Source of the DNA: Collimonas sp. OK242
Lineage (GTDB): Bacteria; Pseudomonadota; Gammaproteobacteria; Burkholderiales; Burkholderiaceae_D
Direction of reading: 5' to 3'
Length of the DNA: 64,000 nucleotides
Assembly: GCF_900107095.1 (NCBI RefSeq)
Contig: NZ_FNOR01000004.1
Location: 186,001 to 250,000 of the forward strand
This document shows positions 27,787 to 36,390 of the stretch, one piece after another. The position numbers and the translations under genes were made by a program. The notes beneath the pieces are model-generated. The model saw only the letters and a list, made by a program, of their open reading frames with translations, did not search any database and had not been told where the DNA came from. How positions within the stretch are numbered: position 1 is the stretch's first letter; each line of letters begins with the position of its first letter.

Positions 27787-27909
27787 TCTTGAGTTTCACT
27801 ATGCTGAAAAGAGGAATACCGTGATTTTACCTGAGCGGCCGCCGCACCCGCTAACAGGGCTTGGAAAAAGTGAAATGCAGCGGGACGGCTGCCGTCAAAT
27901 CGATTTATC

Positions 27910-28563
27910 ATGCCTGTCATGACATCCAATCTCTCACCTGAACTGGAGCAGCTGCGCGCGGAAATTGCGGCGGCGGCGGCCCGCATGATTGCCGAGGACG
28001 GCGCCGATTACGGCACTGCGAAGCGCAAAGCGGTCGAACTGTGCGTCGGCAGTAAACGAGGCGGCGGCAAAATTCGCGGCGAGTACTTGCCTGATAACGC
28101 CCAGATCGAAGAAGAAGTGCGCATATATAACGAACTATTCTTTGCCGATACGCAACCGGCGCGGCTCTTGCATTTGCGCCGGATCGCCGCCGAAATCATG
28201 GGTGAGCTAAGGCAATTTAGGCCTTATCTTACAGGTGCTGTCCTCAATGGCACTGCCGGAGCACACTCGGACATCCATTTACACTTGTTTGTCGACAGCC
28301 CCAAAGACGTCGAAATTTTCCTTTTTAATAAAAATGTACAGTTTGAGCTGTCTACCAGCCCTCCCCTTAAAACTAGTGGTAATAACGACCCGGTGGAAAC
28401 TGTGAGTTTCATGTATAAAAAAGAAGGGCTGCATCTCACCCTATATGAAACTGACGATTTGCGCGGTAGTATCAGGGCCGCATCCGGTAAACGGGCCGAG
28501 CGGGCCGATCTCAATGCGGTACTTGCGCTGATCCATCAAGAAGACAAGCAAAAAGAAGATTAA
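27910..28563 (+). CDS. Uncharacterised protein with a nucleotidyltransferase-like segment
   Basis: I do not recognise a named family. The 217-residue protein has a helical N-terminus with an AKRKAVELCVGSKRGGGKIRG segment, then LTGAVLNGTAGAHSDIHLHL followed by FVDSPKDVEIFL. That stretch resembles the G-S/T...D-x-D strand pair of minimal nucleotidyltransferases, with His in place of the second Asp. Bases about 28200-28480 are visibly lower in G+C, with codons such as TTA and AAT that are rare in neighbours. Its stop overlaps the tlpA start (TAATG). A start nine bases later (27919) is also possible. Function unknown. Confidence 0.75.
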   Translation: MPVMTSNLSPELEQLRAEIAAAAARMIAEDGADYGTAKRKAVELCVGSKRGGGKIRGEYLPDNAQIEEEVRIYNELFFADTQPARLLHLRRIAAEIMGELRQFRPYLTGAVLNGTAGAHSDIHLHLFVDSPKDVEIFLFNKNVQFELSTSPPLKTSGNNDPVETVSFMYKKEGLHLTLYETDDLRGSIRAASGKRAERADLNAVLALIHQEDKQKED

Positions 28564-29084
28564 TGAAAAGAAATATATTCATATTTGCGCCGATTGCCAT
28601 TCTATTTTGCGTGATCGGCGTTTATTTTGGCGTCCAACGCCATACGCCCGCATCTCCGGAAAGCATGGCGACAGCCAGTCTGCTAGCCCAGGAAATGCCT
28701 GACGCCAGCGGCAAGGCCAGTGCATTGGCGCAATGGAAGGGCAAACCCCTGGTCGTCAACTTCTGGGCAACCTGGTGTGCGCCCTGCGTGGCAGAGATGC
28801 CGGAACTGAATGCCCTGCAAGCTGAGATAGCGGCCAAGAATATACAAATCGTCGGCATCGGCATCGATTCCGCCGATAACATCGCTAAATTTGCAGAAAA
28901 ATACAAAATCTCTTATCCCTTGTATGTAGCTGGCGCTGGCGCCACTGCGCTGCTGCGGCAGTTCGGCAACCAGAGCGGCGGCCTGCCCTTCACCGTCTTG
29001 ATAGGCCGCGATGGCCAGGTGAAAAAAATGTACCTGGGTAGCCTTAAATTCGACGAGTTACGGCAAGATCTGGGATTGCTGTAG
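28563..29084 (+). CDS. TlpA/ResA-family thiol-disulfide oxidoreductase
   Basis: A membrane-anchored thioredoxin-fold protein of 173 residues. One N-terminal signal-anchor (IFAPIAILFCVIGVYFGV) is followed by the redox motif NFWATWCAPCVAEMP, with Cys72 and Cys75, and the cis-Pro region GGLPFTVLIGRDG. It should act in the periplasm as a reductant, for example in cytochrome c maturation or copper-site assembly, but no such genes are adjacent. It is translationally coupled to the unknown gene upstream. Confidence 0.92.
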   Translation: MKRNIFIFAPIAILFCVIGVYFGVQRHTPASPESMATASLLAQEMPDASGKASALAQWKGKPLVVNFWATWCAPCVAEMPELNALQAEIAAKNIQIVGIGIDSADNIAKFAEKYKISYPLYVAGAGATALLRQFGNQSGGLPFTVLIGRDGQVKKMYLGSLKFDELRQDLGLL

Positions 29085-29162
29085 CCTTAGGTCAACACGC
29101 CCTAGCCCCCGGGAAAATAATTAGCATTGCTCCGCTGAAATTTAACAGAAACAAATTTTCCC

Positions 29163-29189
29163 TTGCCAGTCAACGTCATTTGACGGCAA
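29163..29189. promoter_or_regulatory. Imperfect inverted repeat upstream of aroQ
   Basis: TTGCCAGTCAA (29163-29173) and TTGACGGCAA (29180-29189) pair with one bulged A around a six-base loop. It lies 37 bases before the aroQ ATG, in the 141-base gap after tlpA, and might be an operator or part of the leader. No known regulator motif is matched. Confidence 0.3.
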
Positions 29190-29225
29190 AATGCGGCCAT
29201 CATCGTCAAACGGAGCACCATCTCC

Positions 29226-29663
29226 ATGGCAAAAAATATACTTCTACTCAACGGACCCAACCTGAATTTACTGGGTACAAGAGAGCCAGAAGTCTACGGT
29301 TCGACTACGCTGAGCGACGTCGAGCAAGCAGCACGGGTCCAGGCAGCCGCCGCCGGGGCTCGGCTTGAGCACTTCCAAAGCAATCACGAAGGCGCACTGA
29401 TAGACCGCATCCACGCGGCCAAAACAGAAGGCGTCGACGCCATTGTGATCAACCCCGGTGGGCTTACGCATACCAGCGTCGCCTTACGCGACGCATTGAC
29501 GGGAGTGGCAATCCGTTTTGTCGAAGTCCACATCTCGAACATCCACCAGCGAGAAGCATTTCGACATCATTCCTATTTATCGGATGTCGCGGTGGGCGTC
29601 ATTTGCGGTTTGGGCGTGGACGGTTATCGCGCAGCAGTTGATTTTGTCATTAAGAAACTCTAG
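29226..29663 (+). CDS. aroQ: 3-dehydroquinate dehydratase, type II
   Basis: AroQ removes water from 3-dehydroquinate in the shikimate pathway. The 145-residue protein shows the type II hallmarks: [20 protein letters not shown] at the N-terminus with the active-site Tyr loop, [26 protein letters not shown], and [17 protein letters not shown] with the catalytic His. It precedes accB and accC, the order seen in many proteobacteria. Confidence 0.98.
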   Translation: MAKNILLLNGPNLNLLGTREPEVYGSTTLSDVEQAARVQAAAAGARLEHFQSNHEGALIDRIHAAKTEGVDAIVINPGGLTHTSVALRDALTGVAIRFVEVHISNIHQREAFRHHSYLSDVAVGVICGLGVDGYRAAVDFVIKKL

Positions 29664-29772
29664 TTGATAGCCCTGTCGCTACGGAGTCTTTGCTGATTCC
29701 TTGCAACTGCGCTGAGCTGTCTGCCAAAAAAACGAAAATAGCTTTTCATTAATATATTCTGAAGGATTGCAT

Positions 29773-30228
29773 ATGGATTTGAGAAAACTCAAAACGCTGA
29801 TCGACCTGGTCGCGGAGTCAGACATCGAAGAACTTGAAGTGACCGAAGGCGAAAGCAAGGTCCGTATCGTCAAGTCGTCTGCATCCCAGCAAAACCAGGT
29901 TGTCATGATGCAACCGCAACAACACCCGGCCCAATACCAGGTAGCGGCGCCGGCCCCAGTGGCTGTCGCAGCACCGGTAGAACCGGTATCGGAAGGCCAC
30001 ATTGTCAAATCGCCAATGGTCGGCACCTTCTACCGTTCTTCGGCTCCCGGCTCGCCAGCGTTTGTCGAAGTCGGTTCGGAAGTCAAGGAAGGCGCCACCC
30101 TGTGCATCATCGAAGCCATGAAATTGCTGAATGAAATCGAAGCCGACGCTTCTGGCGTAGTGAAGAAGATCCTGGTGGAAAACGGCCAGCCGGTCGAATT
30201 CGGCCAGCCATTGTTTATTATCGGCTGA
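29773..30228 (+). CDS. accB: Biotin carboxyl carrier protein of acetyl-CoA carboxylase
   Basis: AccB carries the biotin that accepts CO2 from AccC in the first step of fatty-acid synthesis. The 151-residue protein has an N-terminal [16 protein letters not shown] helix, an Ala/Pro-rich linker, and a biotinyl domain with [12 protein letters not shown], where Lys117 is biotinylated. The ATG at 29773 has an AAGGA site at the right distance, so the TTG two codons earlier is rejected. accC follows after 171 bases. Confidence 0.97.
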   Translation: MDLRKLKTLIDLVAESDIEELEVTEGESKVRIVKSSASQQNQVVMMQPQQHPAQYQVAAPAPVAVAAPVEPVSEGHIVKSPMVGTFYRSSAPGSPAFVEVGSEVKEGATLCIIEAMKLLNEIEADASGVVKKILVENGQPVEFGQPLFIIG

Positions 30229-30399
30229 TTGTTGGCTGATACGGCTCCACCCAGTAGTCTGCACGGCGGCATCCGCGTCATACGGATCTCGCCGTTCTGG
30301 TTGTTGATGCAGCGCCTTTTTCCGGCTTCATGCGGGGCCTGTGTTGCCAATCCAATGCTTGATAACGCTTAACTTTTAGCGACGCATATACCAATTACT

Positions 30400-31788
30400 A
30401 TGTTTGAAAAAATCCTTATCGCCAACCGCGGCGAAATCGCCTTGCGCATCCAACGCGCCTGCCGTGAGATGGGCATCAAAACCGTGATGGTCCATTCCGA
30501 GGCTGATCGTGACGCCAAGTATGTGAAACTGGCGGATGAATCGGTCTGTATCGGCCCTGCGCCGTCCAGCCTGAGCTATCTCAACATGCCGGCCATCATC
30601 AGCGCCGCAGAAGTCACCGATGCCGAGGCGATTCACCCTGGCTACGGCTTCTTGTCCGAAAATGCCGATTTCGCTGAACGCGTCGAGCAATCAGGCTTTG
30701 TCTTCATCGGCCCGCGGCCGGCGAATATCCGCCTGATGGGCGATAAAGTATCCGCCAAACAAGCCATGATCCGTGCCGGCGTGCCCTGTGTTCCGGGCTC
30801 TGAAGGCGCGTTGCCGGACGATACGAAGGAAGTCGTCAAGATTGCCCGCAAGATCGGCTACCCGGTCATCATCAAGGCGGCCGGCGGCGGCGGCGGACGC
30901 GGCATGCGCGTGGTGCACACTGAAGCGGCGCTGGCCAACGCGGTAACCATGACCAAGACTGAAGCCGGCGCCGCGTTCGGCAATCCGGAAGTGTATATGG
31001 AGAAGTATCTGGAAAATCCGCGTCACGTGGAAATCCAGATCCTGGCCGACCAGTTCAAGAACGCCGTCTGGCTGGGCGAACGCGATTGCTCGATGCAACG
31101 CCGCCACCAGAAGGTCATCGAAGAAGCGCCGGCGCCAGGCATCCCGCGCAAGGTCATCGAAAAAATCGGCGATCGTTGCGCCGAAGCTTGCCGCAAGATG
31201 GATTACCGCGGCGCCGGCACTTTTGAATTCCTGTATGAAAACGGCGAGTTCTACTTCATCGAAATGAATACCCGGGTTCAGGTTGAGCATCCGATCACCG
31301 AAATGATCACCGGCATCGATATCGTGCAGGAACAGATTCGTATTGCGGCCGGCGAAAAGCTGCGTTTCCGCCAACGCGATATCCAGCTGTCCGGCCATGC
31401 GATCGAGTGCCGCATCAACGCCGAAGACCCGTTCAAATTCACGCCATCTCCTGGCAAAATCCTGTCATGGCATGCGCCTGGCGGCCCTGGCATCCGGGTT
31501 GATTCGCATGCATATGCAGGCTATTTCGTGCCGCCGCATTACGATTCGATGGTGGGCAAGGTGATTTCTTACGGCGCCACCCGCGAGCAAGCTATCAAGC
31601 GGATGCAGATTGCTCTGTCGGAAATGGTAGTGGAAGGCATACAAACCAACATCCAGCTGCATCGCGAGCTGATGATTGACGCCCGTTTCATCGAAGGCGG
31701 CACCAACATCCACTATCTGGAGCACAAGCTGGCCGAACGGCCGGTGGTGGCGAAAGAGACAGATAAAGCGGTAAAGAAACAAGGATAA
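30400..31788 (+). CDS. accC: Acetyl-CoA carboxylase, biotin carboxylase subunit
   Basis: AccC uses ATP and bicarbonate to carboxylate the biotin of AccB. The 462-residue ATP-grasp protein has [20 protein letters not shown] at the start, the glycine-rich lid [14 protein letters not shown], the bicarbonate and metal region [20 protein letters not shown], and ECRINAEDP. Length and start are as in E. coli. prmA begins 42 bases downstream. Confidence 0.98.
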   Translation: MFEKILIANRGEIALRIQRACREMGIKTVMVHSEADRDAKYVKLADESVCIGPAPSSLSYLNMPAIISAAEVTDAEAIHPGYGFLSENADFAERVEQSGFVFIGPRPANIRLMGDKVSAKQAMIRAGVPCVPGSEGALPDDTKEVVKIARKIGYPVIIKAAGGGGGRGMRVVHTEAALANAVTMTKTEAGAAFGNPEVYMEKYLENPRHVEIQILADQFKNAVWLGERDCSMQRRHQKVIEEAPAPGIPRKVIEKIGDRCAEACRKMDYRGAGTFEFLYENGEFYFIEMNTRVQVEHPITEMITGIDIVQEQIRIAAGEKLRFRQRDIQLSGHAIECRINAEDPFKFTPSPGKILSWHAPGGPGIRVDSHAYAGYFVPPHYDSMVGKVISYGATREQAIKRMQIALSEMVVEGIQTNIQLHRELMIDARFIEGGTNIHYLEHKLAERPVVAKETDKAVKKQG

Positions 31789-31830
31789 GCACCTTCGGGT
31801 GATGATCCACAACACACAGTAAGGCATCTG

Positions 31831-32739
31831 ATGAGCTGGACCGAGATTGTTATTGAAGTTGCATTGAGCGACGCCGAGGCGCTGTCTGATGCGTTGATGG
31901 ATGCTGGCGCCTTGTCGGTTTCGGTAGAAGATGCTGACCTGGGAACCGCCGCCGAACAACCCTTGTTCGGCGAACCCGGCATGGAGCCCAAGGAAGCTGC
32001 CTGGCAACGTAGCCGGGTGGTGGCTCTGGCCGAGGTCGATGCCGATCATGAAGCTATAGTCAGCAACGCCGCCAAAGCTTGCGGCGTAGCGGTCCCGCCC
32101 TACTCTTTGCGCCCGGTCGCGGCACAGGACTGGGTGCGCCTGACGCAATCTCAATTTGAACCTATCCATATCGGCAAGAATATCTGGGTAGTGCCTAGCT
32201 GGCACGATGCACCCGACGCCAACGGCCTGATCCTGGAACTCGATCCGGGCCTGGCTTTCGGCACCGGCAGCCATCCCACCACCCGCCTCTGCATGGAATG
32301 GCTGGAAATCCAAGTCCCGCTGCAAAAACCGCAATCGGTGCTCGATTACGGTTGCGGCTCGGGCATCCTGGCCATGGTCGCCAAGAAACTCGGCAGCAGC
32401 ACGGTCATCGGCGTCGATATCGACCCGCATGCGATTAATGCGGCGCGTTACAACAGCGAACGCAATCATTGCGACGTCGCCTATTATCTGCCGGAAGATT
32501 TCAGCACCCAGAGCCCGCTGCAGGTATTCGATATCGTGGTGGCCAACATCCTGTCCGGCCCGCTCAAGCTGATGGCGCCGATGCTGTGCAGCCGCATCGC
32601 GGCCGGCGGCAGCCTGACCCTGTCCGGCGTGCTGGCAGAGCAGGCGGATGATGTCATTGCCGCCTACGCCCAATGGATTCCATTGACCGTCTGGGCAGAG
32701 CAGGACGGCTGGGTAGCGCTGTCCGGAAGCCTGAAGTAA
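31831..32739 (+). CDS. prmA: Ribosomal protein L11 methyltransferase
   Basis: PrmA trimethylates lysines and the N-terminus of ribosomal protein L11 using SAM. The 302-residue protein has the N-terminal L11-recognition domain and the SAM-binding motif [18 protein letters not shown] near residue 172, followed by [15 protein letters not shown] and [15 protein letters not shown]. The start has an AAGG site upstream. accC-prmA and prmA-zinc ribbon spacings are short, so this is probably one operon. Confidence 0.97.
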   Translation: MSWTEIVIEVALSDAEALSDALMDAGALSVSVEDADLGTAAEQPLFGEPGMEPKEAAWQRSRVVALAEVDADHEAIVSNAAKACGVAVPPYSLRPVAAQDWVRLTQSQFEPIHIGKNIWVVPSWHDAPDANGLILELDPGLAFGTGSHPTTRLCMEWLEIQVPLQKPQSVLDYGCGSGILAMVAKKLGSSTVIGVDIDPHAINAARYNSERNHCDVAYYLPEDFSTQSPLQVFDIVVANILSGPLKLMAPMLCSRIAAGGSLTLSGVLAEQADDVIAAYAQWIPLTVWAEQDGWVALSGSLK

Positions 32740-32749
32740 GCAGCACATC

Positions 32750-34189
32750 ATGGCGCTCGCGACCCAATGTCCGCATTGTCAGACCACCTTCCGGGTCGCC
32801 AATGACCAGCTGAAGCTGCGCGGCGGCCTGGTCCGCTGCGGCAGCTGCCGCGAAGTCTTCAACGGTATCGAACACCTGGTGCGGCCTGACGTGGCAGCGC
32901 CGGTGGCGACACCTGCAGCGGTGCCAGAGCAAGAAATCAGCAGCGCCCAAACTCATGCTGTCGCCGCCGATAAGGCAGCCCGGACGGAACCGCAGCATGG
33001 CGAATCACAGCCCGCTGCCGCACACGCGGTGCACATCGCACCGCAACCGTTTTCTGAACAGCAGCCGGAGCAGTTGCCGCCTCGGTTGCCGGCCGCCGAA
33101 GCGGCAGCCATGGTGGCTACCGATCGCCCGCTACCGGCGACAAGCATCAGCGCAGCCGTCATCATCAACGCCGCCGAAACGAAAACCTCGGCTTCGGATC
33201 GGGTAGAAGCTGCGATTGATGGTCTCGAAGAAGATTTACGCATCGCTGAAGAAACCAGCCAATCGGCGCCAGCCGATGTGCATCACACGCCATTCGGCTT
33301 GATCAAGCCGTCCGCCCCCATCGATCCGGACCAGCCGACGAGCAGTTCGCCGGCGCCGAATGTCTGGCATCGTCATGTAGACGATAGCGATGACGAAGAC
33401 AATCAGATGGCGCGCATGACCTTGATGCACGTCGCCGGGCAAGACGATTACCCGCTGACGGCAAAAACCGACGCGAAAGATGGCGCCGCACACGCCGACG
33501 ATGACGAGCTCGACCGCATCATCGACGAGCTTCAACGCAAGCCATGGCGCGGCGAAAAGAACACCGCAGCGGCAGCTTCCTTGAGCGCGGCCGACGGCAG
33601 CGAAAACGGCAGCAAAAGGAAAAGCCGCGAGAAAACTGCCGAACCCGAGCTGGATGCCAGCGATGAACCCGACTTCGTCCTGAGCGCACGCCGCAGACAG
33701 CGCCTCGGCGGCCCGCTGCGCGGAGCCATGTGGGGCATAGGCGCACTATTGTTGATCGGACTGCTTGCGCAGTCGACCTATTTTTTCCGCGACCAGCTGG
33801 CGGCACGCATGCCGCAGCTCAAGCCGACGCTGATCAGCGCCTGCGCGAAAATCGGCTGTACGGTTGGCCTGCCTATGAAAATCGACAGTATTTCGATCGA
33901 GTCCAATGAACTGCAAGCGCTGGATCCTGCGCGCAATCTGTATTCACTCAACCTGTTGCTGCGCAATCGCAGCGACACCGTGCAAGCCTGGCCCAACATC
34001 GAACTGACCTTGAACGATGCGAACGAGAAGGCGATAGTGCGGCGCGTATTTGCGCCTCACGATTATTTGAACGCATCGCTCAGTCCGGCCCAGGGCTTCG
34101 GCAGCGACCAGGAACAGCCTGTGAAGCTGGGGTTTGAGTTATTGCAGCTGAAGGCATCGGGTTACCGGGTATATCTGTATTATCCGTAA
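32750..34189 (+). CDS. Zinc-ribbon (MJ0042-type) and DUF3426 membrane protein
   Basis: The 479-residue protein starts with a zinc ribbon, CPHCQTTFRVANDQLKLR and VRCGSCREVFNG, giving two CxxC pairs. A long low-complexity linker rich in Ala, Glu and Asp (about 45-320) follows. One membrane helix lies near 328-348 (GIGALLLIGLLAQSTYFF), and a C-terminal beta-rich DUF3426 domain (about 360-479) should be periplasmic. No function is established for such proteins. The gene starts 10 bases after prmA, an arrangement common in betaproteobacteria. Confidence 0.9.
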   Translation: MALATQCPHCQTTFRVANDQLKLRGGLVRCGSCREVFNGIEHLVRPDVAAPVATPAAVPEQEISSAQTHAVAADKAARTEPQHGESQPAAAHAVHIAPQPFSEQQPEQLPPRLPAAEAAAMVATDRPLPATSISAAVIINAAETKTSASDRVEAAIDGLEEDLRIAEETSQSAPADVHHTPFGLIKPSAPIDPDQPTSSSPAPNVWHRHVDDSDDEDNQMARMTLMHVAGQDDYPLTAKTDAKDGAAHADDDELDRIIDELQRKPWRGEKNTAAAASLSAADGSENGSKRKSREKTAEPELDASDEPDFVLSARRRQRLGGPLRGAMWGIGALLLIGLLAQSTYFFRDQLAARMPQLKPTLISACAKIGCTVGLPMKIDSISIESNELQALDPARNLYSLNLLLRNRSDTVQAWPNIELTLNDANEKAIVRRVFAPHDYLNASLSPAQGFGSDQEQPVKLGFELLQLKASGYRVYLYYP

Positions 34190-34236
34190 TGCTAAACTCC
34201 GTATCGTTATTCTTCTTCGCAATTTAACCGTTTTAT

Positions 34237-34264
34237 CGTAGGGTGGGCACGCAGTGCCTACGCG
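34237..34264. repeat. GTAGGGTGGGCA-type dispersed repeat, copy 1
   Basis: CGTAGGGTGGGCA followed by CGCAGTGCCTACGCG forms an imperfect dyad. Related sequence occurs at 49249-49276 (opposite orientation) and as a core at 51707-51718. Similar YAGGGTGGGCA elements are widespread in bacterial intergenic DNA. It lies in the 111-base gap before the PfkB-family kinase gene. Confidence 0.7.
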
Positions 34265-34300
34265 CGACTGCGATGTAAACTTTGTCCCAAAAAATATATT

Positions 34301-35233
34301 ATGTCCTCTCTCATCTGCGGTTCATTGGCTTTCGACGTCATCATGCAATTTCCGGGACGTTTCTCGGATTCGCTGCTGGCGGATCAGCTGCACAAGATCA
34401 GCGTCTCGTTCCTGGTGCCGACCATGCGCCGCGACTTTGGCGGCTGTGCCGGCAATATCGCCTACAACCTGAAGCTGCTGGGTGGCGATCCGCAGATCAT
34501 GGCCACCATCGGCCACGATGGCGGCGACTACCTTGAGAGACTGGATAGCCAAGGCATTTCGCGCAAAACCGTACGCATCATCGAGTCGATCTACACTGCG
34601 CAATGTTTCATCACCACCGACTCCGACAATAACCAGATCACCGCCTTCCATCCAGGCGCGATGACCCACTCGCACGAAAATAAAGTGGCCGATGCCGGTC
34701 CGGTCAAACTGGCGATCGTGGCTCCGGACGGCCGCGACGGCATGCTGCAACATGCCGCCGACTGCGTGGCGCAAGGCATCCCGCTGATCTTCGATCCGGG
34801 CCAGGGCATGCCGATGTTCAACGGCGACGAACTGAAGCAGTTCATCGAACTCGCAACCTACATCGCCATGAATGATTACGAAGCCGAGATGCTGGCTTCA
34901 CGCACCGGCTTGTCGCTGCCGCAAATCGCCGAGCGGGTATCGGCGCTGATAGTCACCCGCGGCGAACTCGGCGCGGAGATATTTACCGGCGGCGGAAAAA
35001 TCGACATTCCTTGCGTCAAGGCGGAGCAGGTTCTGGATCCTACCGGCTGCGGCGACGCCTTCCGCGCCGGCATGCTGTACGGCCTGAACAACGGCATGGA
35101 CTGGGCTACCACCGGCCGTCTCTCCAGTTTGATGGGCAGCATCAAGATTGCCCATCAAGGCCCGCAGAATCACACACCTAGCCGCGCCGAAATCGATAAT
35201 CGATTTCATCGTGAATTTGGTTACCGATTGTAA
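34301..35233 (+). CDS. PfkB-family carbohydrate/nucleoside kinase
   Basis: The 310-residue ribokinase-family protein begins LICGSLAFDVIMQFPGRF, has the substrate region RRDFGGCAGNIAYNLKLLGG and the catalytic C-terminal DPTGCGDAFRAGMLYGL with the general-base Asp. Within the family it most resembles bacterial adenosine kinase/ribokinase-like enzymes, but the substrate cannot be set from sequence alone. It ends the rightward run from 27910. Confidence 0.88.
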   Translation: MSSLICGSLAFDVIMQFPGRFSDSLLADQLHKISVSFLVPTMRRDFGGCAGNIAYNLKLLGGDPQIMATIGHDGGDYLERLDSQGISRKTVRIIESIYTAQCFITTDSDNNQITAFHPGAMTHSHENKVADAGPVKLAIVAPDGRDGMLQHAADCVAQGIPLIFDPGQGMPMFNGDELKQFIELATYIAMNDYEAEMLASRTGLSLPQIAERVSALIVTRGELGAEIFTGGGKIDIPCVKAEQVLDPTGCGDAFRAGMLYGLNNGMDWATTGRLSSLMGSIKIAHQGPQNHTPSRAEIDNRFHREFGYRL

Positions 35234-35437
35234 AAGTAGTAAGTCAATTCCTATGCTCCGCACTGATACTGGGCGGGGTATAGAAAAAAACCGCCAATCT
35301 CTCCCGTGTTTCCATGAGCGATTTCGACATACCCCCACAATTTCCGATTCTGGCGTGATACATACCCCCCTTCCCAAGCTGAACTTATCTGCTAGGCTCA
35401 TATCCAACTGGCATTAGAGCGATGGACGGAGGGCATC

Positions 35438-35689
35438 ATGAAAAAACGACTTTTAACCGGCATGGCATTAGTTGGCGCAACCTTGTTGCTGGGCGGCTGT
35501 GTGGCCTATCCATACGGCGCATACGCTGGTGATCCATACTATGGCGGCGGTTACTACGGCGGTGGCTATGGCTATTATGCTCCCGCACCAGTCTACGTAG
35601 CACCTAGCGTTGGTATCGGCTTTAGCTACTCGCGTGGCTGGGGCGGCAGAGGCTGGGGCGGTGGCGGCGGCTGGCATGGCGGTCACTAA
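35438..35689 (+). CDS. Small Gly/Tyr-rich lipoprotein
   Basis: The 83-residue product has a lipoprotein signal peptide ending in the lipobox LLLGGC, with acylated Cys21. The mature part is dominated by Gly, Tyr and Trp in short repeats (YYGGGYYGGGYG; later GWGGRGWGGGGGW) and ends in His. Such proteins are probably attached to the outer membrane; their role is unknown. The gene is monocistronic-looking, with 204 bases upstream in which I saw no clear promoter. Confidence 0.82.
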   Translation: MKKRLLTGMALVGATLLLGGCVAYPYGAYAGDPYYGGGYYGGGYGYYAPAPVYVAPSVGIGFSYSRGWGGRGWGGGGGWHGGH

Positions 35690-35779
35690 GCAGCTTGTCA
35701 CCCGCACAGGCTGAACACGTGATTGGACAACGCTGCGATCTCGACGCATGATGCTACCTATCTTTAACCAGGAGTCTTC

Positions 35780-36319
35780 ATGAAACGATTGATTGCCGCT
35801 GTATTGGTTTGCAGTTCTGTCGCAGCACCGGCCTTTGCCGCTCTCAAGGCCGGTCAGCAAGCGCCTGCGTTTACCACGCAAGCCTCTATCGGTGGCAAGG
35901 TATTCAGCTACTCGCTGGCCGACGAGCTCAAAAAAGGCCCGGTGGTGCTGTACTTTTATCCCGCCGCCTTCACCAAGGGTTGCACCATTGAGGCCCACAT
36001 GTTTGCCGACGCAGTCGACAAGTACAAGGCGCTCGGCGCTACCGTGATCGGGGTTTCCGCCGACAACATCGATACTCTCAATAAATTTTCCGTCAGCGAA
36101 TGCCGCAGCAAATTCCCGGTTGCCGCCGATCAGGACCAGAGCATCATGAAATCCTACGATTCCGTGCTGCTCTACAAAACCAACTACGCCGACCGGGTAT
36201 CGTATGTCATCGCCCCCAACGGCAGCATCATCTACGAATACAGCAGCATGGATCCGGACAAGCATGTCGGCAACACGCTGCAAGCGCTGGAACAGTGGCT
36301 GGCCAAACAAAAGAAGTAA
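35780..36319 (+). CDS. Exported peroxiredoxin (AhpC/TSA-BCP type)
   Basis: A 179-residue thiol peroxidase with a Sec signal peptide (cleavage predicted after APAFA, residue 20). The PxxxTxxC active site reads PAAFTKGC with the peroxidatic Cys68; a second Cys at 108 (SECRSKF) may be resolving. Most BCP-type peroxiredoxins are cytosolic, so this one probably protects the periplasm and needs a periplasmic reductant; the TlpA-like protein at 28563 is a candidate by inference only. A strong terminator follows. Confidence 0.9.
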   Translation: MKRLIAAVLVCSSVAAPAFAALKAGQQAPAFTTQASIGGKVFSYSLADELKKGPVVLYFYPAAFTKGCTIEAHMFADAVDKYKALGATVIGVSADNIDTLNKFSVSECRSKFPVAADQDQSIMKSYDSVLLYKTNYADRVSYVIAPNGSIIYEYSSMDPDKHVGNTLQALEQWLAKQKK

Positions 36320-36344
36320 TGCCGCAATGCTGGGGCAGATAGGA

Positions 36345-36376
36345 AAAAGCGCGCTGATGACAGCGCGCTTTTTTTT
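36345..36376. terminator. Rho-independent terminator after the peroxiredoxin gene
   Basis: AAAAGCGCGCTG (36345-36356) pairs perfectly with CAGCGCGCTTTT (36361-36372) around ATGA, followed by more T. The A-run on the left makes it usable from both sides, so it can also serve the convergent MFS gene. Confidence 0.9.
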
Positions 36377-36390
36377 ACGGCAATTTTCAA

